In this document: piece after piece, positions 15,622 through 24,700 of the stretch
How the letters are laid out: each line of letters starts with the position of its first letter
Position numbering within the stretch: position 1 is the first letter of the stretch
Origin: Planctomycetota bacterium
GTDB lineage: Bacteria; Planctomycetota; Phycisphaerae; Phycisphaerales; UBA1924
Length of the DNA: 25,640 nucleotides
Direction of reading: 5' to 3'
Assembly: GCA_023432465.1 (NCBI GenBank)
Contig: JAEYUO010000012.1
Coordinates: forward strand, 1-25,640
Translations under genes and position numbers: made by a program
The notes under the pieces: model-generated
Told to the model about the DNA's origin: nothing
Database searches by the model: none
What the model saw: only the letters and a program-made list of their open reading frames with translations

Positions 15622-18074
15622 CGCATGATCCTCGGCGCAAGCTCGGGCCAGCCGCCCGCCGACTGCTCTTCGCTCAGGCCCGCCTCGCCCGCCGCACGAT
15701 CCGAGATGTACTTCAGCTCCTCGAACCCCGTCCCCGCCGCGCCGCGCATGACATTCGCGCGAAGGAACACAAAGAACCGTGTCCGGCTGCGCTGGTTGGT
15801 CCGGTTCTTGAACAGCTCACCGATGATCGGGATCGCGCCGATCCCCGGCACGCGGCTCTCCCCCTCGCCATCGGCGATCGCCTCCAGCCCGCCCACCACC
15901 ACCGTGTACCCATCGGGGATGGTGGCGATGCTGTTGACGCTGTTCTCCTGCCGCGGCGGCGGAAGGTTGGCCGTCGCGCTCCCCGTGAACGAGCTGAGCG
16001 TCACCTGATAATCCAGCACAAGGTGGTCCCCCTCGGCGATTTGCGGCCGCACCGTGATCGAGGTCCCGGCGTCAAACGTGCCGCCGAAGCTGGTCGTCGC
16101 GACCGTGTCGCTGGCGTTGGTGCTCGCATACGGCTGCTGCAGCGAGGAGTTGAACGTCGCCTGCTGGTTGTTGTTGACCAGCACCCGCGGCACGCTGAAC
16201 GAGCGGCCCTGATTCACCGTCTCCAATGCTCGGATCACCACGCTGAAGTCGCCGGGGTTGAGCACCACCCCGCTGAACCCCGCGGCATCGCCGACCGTGC
16301 GCGAGCCCGCATTCGCCCCCGTCCCCGCGCTGCTCAGCCCAAACAGCGAGGCCAGGCGGATGAGCGTGCCCCCGCTGACCTCGATCTTTTCGAGCTCGAC
16401 GCCAAGCTGCATGGTCTGGGAATCCGACAGGCTCACCAGCATCGCCTCGATCATCACCTGCGGCTGGCGGACATCGAGCGTGGGGAGGAGCTTCTCGAGC
16501 TGCGCGAGGATCCGGGGCTCACCCACGGCGATGAGGGTGTTGGTGGCCTCATCGGCGGTGAGGGTGAGGGCATCATTCCGGCCGCCACCGCCGCGGCCTC
16601 CGACCGCGCGGCTGCCGCGCGTCATGCCGCGGAGCAGCGGCGAGTCCGCCGGCTCGACAGCGATGGTGGCCCCGGAGGGCCTGGGTGGAGGCGGAACCAG
16701 ACGCGGCTCACCCGCAGCTCGGTCGGGTGCTGCCTCGGAGCCCATCGCCGCGGCCGCATCGTCCGCCCCCGCGGCATCCAGCATCCCCACCGACACCAGC
16801 CTCTCGACGATGCCGATCACCTCGCGCACGTTGCGGTGCTTAAGCGTGAACGTGCGCAGGGGGCGGCGGGTCTGCGGCGGAGCGGCGGCAATGCCGGCAA
16901 GCGTCTGCTCCACCACATCATGCTGTGATGGTGTGCCGGTAATCAGCAATGACCCGGTCGCATCATCCGCAATCGCCGACCAGCGGTCATCCGCCGCCGC
17001 GCCCGCTGGGTTGGCCGTCCTGCTTGCGACGATGGTCTGGTCAACGAGTCTCGCGGCTTCCGCAGCGCCCAGCACTCCGGCATCGTAACGCCGAGTCTGG
17101 ATCGCTTCGCGCTGGTCGAGTGTCGAAAGCACATCGGCCCATGCCGCGATGCGGTCCATCGGCGCGAGGATGAAGACGGAGCGACCGCCCGGCGACGGAA
17201 GAAGCTCACCCCCGGTACGAGCCGCGGCGGCTGAGGAACCTGTCGGCGTGGCCGTGCTCGAAAGGCCGGCTGTCGGCGTCTCTCGCTTGCTCATGATCTG
17301 CATTGCCAGCGTGGCGAGCACGCTCGGGCTTAGGTGCTTGCACGTGTACTCGGTGATGTGCACGGCCTGCAGCGGAGAGTCCAGCGCGACCGCTGCGGCG
17401 GCCGCGGCCTCGGCGTGCAGGCGGAGATCAGAGATGATGAGCGTTCGTGTACCCGGCTCCTCGACAACAGATCCGCCGGGCTTGGAGAGCAGCGGTGCAA
17501 TCGCGGCAGCCGCATCCCGCGTCGATGCATGCTGAAGCTGAACCGAGAGTTTGCTGAAGCTCGGCGGAAACTCCGCCAAGGCATCGGCAGACTCCCCTCG
17601 CTCGGCACCGCTCCGAGGGGCAGCGTTGGGAGAGCTACTCGGGAGGTATGGCTCGGCCTGGACCAGCTGCGCGGCGTTGGCAAACCGAACCACCGCGAGC
17701 GCGGGATCGCGCGGCCCGCCCAGGTGTGCGGTCACGAGTCCCTGCTCGGCGAGAAGTCGGTTGGTGAGGCTCCACAGCTCGTGATCATCGAGTGTTGACG
17801 GCAGGCGAAGCGTGACCTTCGACTTCAGGAGCTGTTCGTCGTAGGTAATCCTCAGCCCCAGCCGCTGCGAGGCGAGATCAACCAGGCGAGACAGCTCGAT
17901 CTGTCCGGAGGAGAGCTGGACGCCGGCGAGCGGCCTCTCGGGCTCTGCACCCGGACCCATCTGGGCGGATGTCGCGGCGGAAGCACTGAGTGTCCCGGCG
18001 GCAAGCCAACACCAGCCCGGCACGAGCAGGACGGGTGAGCGGGCAACAGCACGTCGGCCTTCTGCTTTCAGCAT
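15618..18074 (-). CDS. gspD: Type II secretion secretin GspD
   Basis: An 818-residue outer-membrane secretin, the exit channel of the type II machine. The start at 18074 puts a signal peptide first (about residues 1-37, VLLVPGWCWLAAGTLSASAA). An N0 domain follows (about 52-110, IELSRLVDLASQRLGLRITYDEQLLKS), then several N1-like KH domains separated by low-complexity stretches (e.g. FTLKHRNVREVIGIVERL). The C-terminal secretin domain (about the last 260 residues) includes NTLIAVGEPRILAQLEKLL, QVMIEAMLVSLSDS, VPRVLVNNNQQATF, NSIATIPDGYTVVVGGL and the hallmark RVPGIGAIPIIGELFKN. No ribosome binding site is strong, so the exact start is open. It is first in its operon and divergent from the RHS gene across about 350 bases. 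Confidence 0.94.
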   Translation of the reverse strand: MLKAEGRRAVARSPVLLVPGWCWLAAGTLSASAATSAQMGPGAEPERPLAGVQLSSGQIELSRLVDLASQRLGLRITYDEQLLKSKVTLRLPSTLDDHELWSLTNRLLAEQGLVTAHLGGPRDPALAVVRFANAAQLVQAEPYLPSSSPNAAPRSGAERGESADALAEFPPSFSKLSVQLQHASTRDAAAAIAPLLSKPGGSVVEEPGTRTLIISDLRLHAEAAAAAAVALDSPLQAVHITEYTCKHLSPSVLATLAMQIMSKRETPTAGLSSTATPTGSSAAAARTGGELLPSPGGRSVFILAPMDRIAAWADVLSTLDQREAIQTRRYDAGVLGAAEAARLVDQTIVASRTANPAGAAADDRWSAIADDATGSLLITGTPSQHDVVEQTLAGIAAAPPQTRRPLRTFTLKHRNVREVIGIVERLVSVGMLDAAGADDAAAAMGSEAAPDRAAGEPRLVPPPPRPSGATIAVEPADSPLLRGMTRGSRAVGGRGGGGRNDALTLTADEATNTLIAVGEPRILAQLEKLLPTLDVRQPQVMIEAMLVSLSDSQTMQLGVELEKIEVSGGTLIRLASLFGLSSAGTGANAGSRTVGDAAGFSGVVLNPGDFSVVIRALETVNQGRSFSVPRVLVNNNQQATFNSSLQQPYASTNASDTVATTSFGGTFDAGTSITVRPQIAEGDHLVLDYQVTLSSFTGSATANLPPPRQENSVNSIATIPDGYTVVVGGLEAIADGEGESRVPGIGAIPIIGELFKNRTNQRSRTRFFVFLRANVMRGAAGTGFEELKYISDRAAGEAGLSEEQSAGGWPELAPRIMR

Positions 18075-18277
18075 GAGCACGCTCGCAAACTGGAGATCGA
18101 CTTGCGTTGGATCGACTGCACGCGAGTCTAATGATGCGAGGAGCGAGTTCACGACGCCTCGGACGATTGTGGATAACTCGTTCGGCGAAGCGCCGCACAG
18201 GCGCAGCATGTCCGTCTCGGGAAGTTGTGAAGCGGATTGGAGTTACGACAACAGTGTTTCAATCCGTCCTGAAGTCG

Positions 18278-18326
18278 TTCCACAGATCTGAGGAAAGCGG
18301 ACGCAAATTCCACCGATCTGAGGAAA
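18278..18326. repeat. Two tandem 19-base palindromic elements, candidate operator
   Basis: TTCCACAGATCTGAGGAAA (18278-18296) and TTCCACCGATCTGAGGAAA (18308-18326) differ at one base and start 30 bases apart, close to three helical turns. The first 18 bases of copy 1 form an inverted repeat pairing 8 of 9 positions around AGATCT; copy 2 pairs 7 of 9. They lie between gspD (minus) and the RHS gene (plus), 204-252 bases upstream of gspD and about 100-150 bases upstream of the RHS start. This is a classic layout for a dimeric regulator acting on both promoters. Confidence 0.6.
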
Positions 18327-18327
18327 C

Positions 18328-18343
18328 GCTTGTTGTCACAAGC
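18328..18343. promoter_or_regulatory. Perfect hairpin/dyad next to the tandem repeats
   Basis: GCTTGT at 18328-18333 pairs with ACAAGC at 18338-18343 across a TGTC loop. It abuts the second 19-base element and could be part of the same control region or a leader stem of either transcript. Confidence 0.35.
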
Positions 18344-18363
18344 TCTTGCAGGCAACGTCTCAG

Positions 18364-18393
18364 TTGACAGCCGCCCGACACCGACGGTACACA
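18364..18393 (+). promoter_or_regulatory. Candidate promoter of the RHS gene
   Basis: A perfect TTGACA at 18364-18369 is followed 18 bases later by TACACA (18388-18393), a weak -10 match. It lies 34 bases upstream of the translation start and 38 bases downstream of the tandem palindromes. Plausible for a sigma-70 type promoter, but the -10 is poor. Confidence 0.3.
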
Positions 18394-18397
18394 CCGC

Positions 18398-18420
18398 CCC
18401 GTGCTACTCCGCACGGGAGG
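18398..18420 (+). promoter_or_regulatory. Hairpin overlapping the RHS ribosome binding site
   Basis: CCCGTGC (18398-18404) pairs with GCACGGG (18411-18417) over a 6-base loop. The last three G of the stem are the first three bases of the ribosome binding site GGGAGG (18415-18420), which is followed 6 bases later by the ATG at 18427. The stem could partly mask translation initiation. Confidence 0.45.
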
Positions 18421-18426
18421 TGACTC

Positions 18427-18720
18427 ATGGGTAAGCGTCGCAGCGGTCTGCTGATGAAGGCTCTGGCATGCATGCTCGCAAGCGGGACGCTGTGTGCCGC
18501 GGCGGGTTTCGCGGCGGATGACCCGCCGGGGCCGACAGTGTGCGACCAGAATCGGATTCACCTTCCCGTCGTCTCCCCGCCGGCATCACCGCGATCCGCG
18601 AAGGCGTGTTGGGCTTCACCAATGTGGTGGGGGCAGACCATCTGGCTACCTGGACAAACCCGGATTCACCCAACGGAGAAGGACTCGGCGATGGCCATGG
18701 CTCGGCGGGAGATGCGTTGA
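18427..18720 (+). CDS. Signal-peptide start of the RHS protein, split off by a frameshift
   Basis: The ATG at 18427 has an excellent ribosome binding site (GGGAGG) and encodes a clear Sec signal peptide: MGKRRS, a hydrophobic core LLMKALACMLASGTLC, then AAAGFAA with cleavage before DDPPGP. Authentic-looking sequence continues to about codon 50 (IHLPVVSP). After that this frame degenerates into unlikely sequence and stops at 18720, while the 2,328-codon RHS frame lies one frame away. Adding one C to the CCCC at 18575-18578 joins them smoothly as VVSP-AGITAIREGVLGF. I therefore read this as the true N terminus of the gene whose body starts in the feature at 18540. The full 97-codon product is unlikely to be a real protein. 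Confidence 0.6.
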   Translation: MGKRRSGLLMKALACMLASGTLCAAAGFAADDPPGPTVCDQNRIHLPVVSPPASPRSAKACWASPMWWGQTIWLPGQTRIHPTEKDSAMAMARREMR

Positions 18721-21700
18721 AGCGATTCGCATCGCTGCGCATCGACACGCCCGACCTTCCGAACGGCTGGCCGGAGAGTGCTTCGCCTTCGCGAACCACG
18801 ATCCTCGGCCAGAACAGTTCGGGAGTGTCGTATCTCTCGCCGGATGTGCCAGCGGCACATCTGGAGTCCGATCGCCACAGCGCATCGATCGCCAGCATGG
18901 CTGTGGATACGCCCGGCGGCAGGCGGTTCTATCGAATCCATCGGCTTGTGTCGCGTCCTGATCCGGCGGCAGACCCGCCTTCCACGACATTCCCGCCCCA
19001 CGGCCATGGCGGTGAACGGGTGGCGATGCGAACAGTGTACTTCCACCCCTACATGTGGCAGGGGTACTACCGCGGACCACATGACGACCGCTCCCACTCC
19101 GAGATCGGGTCGGCGGATCTGTCCAAAGCCCGCTGGATCGCGATCATCGATGAGTTCGCCAATGTTGAAGACTGGGAAGACTACAACAACACCTACGACC
19201 AGCCGAATGGTGTCCAAGGACTGATGAGCCGACGGGTGGTCGAGATGAACCCGGCGGGGTATGTGCTTCGAGACCGGTTGTGGCAGTTCACCGAAGAAGG
19301 CCCGATCGTGACCGGCGGCGGGCTCGGCGAGCAGCACGTCTATGCCACCGTCGAGCAGTACTTCAACGGCTCCATGCACCAGTTGCCCCCGGCACAGCCC
19401 GAGCCCGCTTCAAACCCCAACTCCAATGACCATCCGCGCCTGCCCGTCGAAGATGATCTGGCCAGCCTCCGAAATGAACTCCTGCTCGTCGAGCATCGTT
19501 CCGTCGGCTGGTCCGCCGGCGAGCTCGAGAGCACCACTCCCGGGCAGTCCCCCGGCCTGCTCTCCTTCTACGACTACACCATGCTCGACGGCGAAGACGG
19601 CAACCCGGAGCCGAACACCAATCTGCCGTGGTCGCAGCGGCTGAAGCTGGTCTCGGAGGGCATCCGTCGCGGCAACGACTCGGGCGCGACGCCAAAGCTG
19701 TACAAGCGGCAGATGTTCTACGGAGTTCCCTACGCACAGACGGTGCAGGATGTGCAGGTCGAGTTCCTCACGCCGCGGACACTGCCGCTGGCGTCACCCC
19801 CGGCGCTCGAGTCCGCGGCGGCATCGCAGGACTTTGATTACAAGGCCACGTACACCATCACAGAGAAGCGTGACCCGCAGGACTCGACGGTCCCGCCGAT
19901 GCAATGGCCGGTAAGCGGGAGAATGGTCGTCGGGCCGCCACGGCAGGTTCGGCCGGGCTCCGACTGGTACTACCCCGTGGAGCGAGAGTTTTACGACGAC
20001 CTGGGAAATCCGAAGTGGTCGGCCACGGGCCTGCTACGTGATCCGTACCAGCCACAGGATCCAGCAGGCGAGCACAACTCGATCATCCTGACACACTTCT
20101 ACCGCGATGAGACGGGCCAGGCGCGATACACGATCGCGGATGCATCCACCGGACCTGTGTCGGTGCCAGATGGCGAATGGTCCGTGGATGGATTACCGCC
20201 ATATGCCGTACCAGAGTTCCCGGCCGATTCGAACAACAGGGTGTGGGCTCGGGTTCCGGACGAATCGGGGCTGAACTACGTCACCGCATTCGGATACGAC
20301 AGCTACGGCCTCAGCGACACCTACTTCCCCAACGGTCGCAGGTGGGCGCGCCGAACGGTACGGATCCAGGACCCCTTACATGATCCCTCGCAAGGTGTTG
20401 CTCCGTTCATAGCACGGGTATACACCTTCAACAACCTTCAGCGAACCGACGAGAACGACCCTTACTACACCCAGACGCTCTCCCCGGGCGAGATCAAGGA
20501 CTATGCGCGCCCGGAGCCAACTGGCTCGCCGCGGCGAACGCTGCGTGTCATCTATCCTGAAGTCTTTCAGATCTTCGCCGGCGGTGTGTCGCACGATGTG
20601 CCACACGAAGAGCTCTGGCGCATCCAGCTCGGGATCGATTCGAACGGCAGGATTGCGCGAGCGGACCTGCTGGAAGCCTCGCCATCAGGCCAGATGCTGT
20701 CCGTCGGGACAAGGTTGACGAACGACTTGGGCGAGGTCCTTCGCGAGGAAGAGATCGACGGCACTATCACTCGAACGACGCGGAGCCCCCTCGGGCACGC
20801 GTTGCGCCGCTACGTCGGTACCGATGATGCAGATTTCGAATCGGCAGGCGGAGTCGGCAACATGGTGCTGCTCGACCGGACGGAGTACGGTACCGGGCTC
20901 CACGATGCGTGGCTGCCCACCATCACGCGGCAGTACACCCGCCAGCCAGAGTGGGCCGGTGAACCATTCGGCTCGCTCCAACAGGCCGACCTCGATGGAA
21001 TCGCCACCGTCACGCGTTACGACTGGCGGATGCGTCCGGTCCGGGTGGAGTCGTACGTGCAGGGCGATCCAGGCCAGCTCACTCCCGCGCAGACCACATC
21101 CACAACGCTCACCATTCTCGATCACATCGACCGGCCGGTCCTGGTCGTGTCATATGGTGCCGGAGGGCCCGGCGTTGATGAACTCCCACCCGCGCTGGAG
21201 CCGACCAAGCTGATCGATGATGCGGCTCTGCCCTCGCCGAGAGACTACTTTGGCCTCTCGTGGCGACCGGTGTCCGTCGTCTCGATGCGATACGGGCCTG
21301 ATGGTTCGTTGATCGAACGCAGGACATACGACGTCGCGTGGACCCCAACCTCCAGCGGCGGCGAGGTCCCCTATCAGACCGAGATCACGCACTACGCCCA
21401 GGGCGGTGCGGAGGTCTTCGCTCAGCGACCCGGCCAGCCCGTCACGCTCAAGGAGCTGGACGGCGTCGGCCGCGTGGTGTCGGTCCGCTCGGTCGTTCCC
21501 GATGCTGGCTCGTGGTCGTACGAACTCTCCAGAACGGACTACGTCCACGACGCCGATGGCAACGTGGTCGAGTCCATCCGCTGGGAGCGCATCGTGAACG
21601 ACACGGCCGCCGCTCTGTCCCCGGCCAATGCCGTTCGCTCGCGAACACTGAGCTGGTTCGATGTCGAGAAACGCCTCATCGCAACGGCTGACCTCGGGAC

Positions 21701-24700
21701 CGAGCAGCCCGACAACGTGTTCATTGCGGGCACCTCCAGCTTCCAACGGCCGAATGAGCCTCCCGCGAGCACCGATCCCACGCTCGTCCCCGGCATGCCC
21801 GCATACGCGCAGATCTGGAAGTATGTCTACGACCGCGCCGGGAACCAGACCGAAGTGATCGACCCCGCCGGGTCGGTGACCAAGAGCGTCTTCTCGTCAA
21901 CAGGCCGGTTGACCCGCAAGATCGAGAACTTCGACAACGGAGGCTCGCAGGAGCGAGCGACGGACTACGAGTATCAGTACGGTCGGCTGATCGCGATGCG
22001 CACCGATCGCACGCCTCACGATCCCAGTGATGGCAAGCAACGCACGCTCGTGGTCTACGGCGCATCCATCGTCGACGATGGCTTCAACATCGTCTCGCAG
22101 AACAACGGGTTGATCGGCGAGTTGCGGATGCCCAACGAGAACGGCGGAATAGAGAGCCCGCCCCACACCCTCTCGCTCCGCTACAACTTCGCCGGCCAGG
22201 TCGCCGAGCGCATCGATGCCCGCGGCTGTGCTCTGCGGTACCGCTACGACGACCAGGGGCGGCTCAGCTCTGTGCAGGTCGGCCACTACATCACCGCGCA
22301 GCAGTACAAGAACGGCTATCCCCCCGGCATGACCCCGGTGACCGGCGTTCCGGCGGATCGAGTCGCCTACGTCGAACACACCTACCACCCGCGAGGACAC
22401 CTCGAACTCATCACGAACCGCGCGCAGGCCGCCGCGAACCAGCCCGCGCACGCCGGCGCGATCATCTCCCAGAACCGGTTCGATCGCGATGATCAAGGCA
22501 ACCTCATCGCTGACTGGCAGTCGCACGGCGTGGCGGTCAACCCCTCAACCTCTCCCCGCACGGAGTACGAATGGGAGTACACCCCGGCCGCTCTGGATCC
22601 ACAGGCCCTGCTCCCCGATGCGGGTAGAACGCTCCTGACCAAAGTGCTGTATCCCGCCCACCCCGGCGTGACGCCGCGCCGCGAGATCTCGCTGGACTAC
22701 CGAACCTCCGGCAGCGCAGATTTTGTGCTGCCGTCGATCGCCGCGATGTCCTCCAACGTCGCGCCCCTCGCCATCGCGGACTTCGAACACATCGGCCTCG
22801 GCCGCCGCGCCCGCACGGAACTCGCCGGCGGGATGATCGTCCAGAACCTCGTAACCGCCGATCAGGGCAACGCGGTCGGCCTCGCCGGTCTCGACGCTCT
22901 CGGCAGGCTCAAGGACCTGCACTATCAGAACTCCGCATCGCCCGCCGCGACCCTCTTCCGCGGCCGGTACTTCCACGACCACCCCGGCAACCGCTCCGGC
23001 GTGATGATCACCCAGGCCCCGGTCGGCGGCCAATCGCGAGACAACACGCACTCGCAGGTCAACCGCTACGACAAGCTCCAGCGACTCATCGCGACCGATG
23101 TCGGCGCCATGCAGGTCGATACGCAGACGCAGCTTCCAATCATCAACCCCACAACCAAGTCCCCGCAGATCGAGCAGGCCTCGCTCGTCCGCGCCGATGC
23201 CTGGCAGCTCGACCTCCTGGGCAACTGGGTCGGCGGCGCAGCCGCGGGGATCACCGGCCCGCCCGGCGGCTGGGGAACCGATGGCGCGCCGACACCACCC
23301 TCGTGGGTCCCGCTGGATCCAAGTGACTCCCCCGGCCGCGTGGCCTTCGGCCAGCTCGATGCCGGCATCCCCGGCATCACGCCCGATGCGCCCGGTGAGT
23401 ACAAGCAGTGGACCCACACGGTCAACGAGCAGAACGAAACGCGTCTGGTGGACTTCGCCGAAGGCGGCGAACCCCCGACAAGCGCAACGAGCCAGGAGCA
23501 GTGGGTCCGCCGCGATGCCAGCGGGAATGTCATCTACGACGGCACGTACTACTACCAGTACGACGCGTGGAACCGTCTGATCCAGATCAACCTCGGGATC
23601 AAGACCACGACCGCGCCCGGCACACCCGCCCCCGGCGAGCCGGAGCCTCTTCCCGGTGAACTGAGCTTCACGGTGAAGCCCGGCCTGCTCGTCAAGCACT
23701 ACAGCTACGACGGCCTCGGCCGGCTGATCCGCACACAGAGCCCCTGGCCGGATGTCCAGGAGGGCGCGGTCACCAAGCAGGTCCGCAGCGAACGGTTCTT
23801 CTACGACGGCATCCGCCGCATCCAGGAACTGGTCACCGACCCCGTGCTGAACAAGACGGCCGCGATGACCACGGGCGACCCCGGCCTGATCGAGTTGGCC
23901 GAGGCCGAGGGCGAGATCCTCGGCGAGAACGAAGAAGCCCTCGAAGGCGAGTTCGTCTTCGATGGCGACACCACCTCCCTCAAGCTCGAAGACGGCCAGT
24001 CCGCCGCGCAGGGTGGGGGAACTGGAGGGGGTGGCGGCGGCAGCTATGTCCTGCTGACCTACCTGGCCCGCGAGTACATCTGGGGCCCCGGCGACTCCCA
24101 CGCGGGCGTCGATGAGCTGCTGGTCTACTTCAACCACAACCGCTGGGCGTACTGGCCCCTGCAGGATGCCGGCGGCGACATCGTCTCCGTCTGCGACATG
24201 GGCGGCACGAATCCGGCCGGTGGAAACGCCGCTCGCGTCTGCGGGCAATGGCGGTATGATGCGTACGGGGCCGCAACGGCCTCAGAACACTTGGCCGCGT
24301 TCCCGCAGCTGCACTGCGGCCACAAGGCCCTCTTCTTTGACAGACTGGATATCGGTGTGGACCCCGGCGCACAGGGCATCGAGCCGCCGCGGCTGATCCC
24401 CTTTGCGCACCTGCTGGTGCACATGCGCAACCGCGCATACTCGCCGCAGATGGGCCGCTTCATGCAGCCCGACCCCAACGCGACGGCGATGACGCTGATC
24501 GAAGCCGCCTCCTATCACGGCCGCGGTATGGATGCCATGGTCGCCGCGTTCGACATGCAGGGCATGTACGGCGACGGCATGAATCTGTACGAGTACCTCG
24601 GGTCAAGCCCGTGGGGTCGAAGCGATCCGCTGGGTCTCTCCTGGGACCCGTTCAGCATGGTGGATGACTTCCAGGCCGAACACGCGGCGAGCACGGCCGC

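Noticed and set aside
14892..16928. 678-codon plus-strand open frame
   Set aside because: Antisense to gspE and gspD with shadow-type composition.
18168..18176. Perfect DnaA-box 9-mer (TTATCCACA on the minus strand)
   Set aside because: A single copy with no cluster, AT-rich unwinding element or replication genes nearby; one chance match in 25 kb is unremarkable.
18278..18343. Possible CRISPR fragment
   Set aside because: Only two repeat copies with an 11-base gap and no cas genes; an operator pair explains it better.
22545..24248. 567-codon minus-strand open frame
   Set aside because: Antisense to the RHS gene, whose YD repeats prove the sense frame; Val/Gly/Asp-rich shadow.
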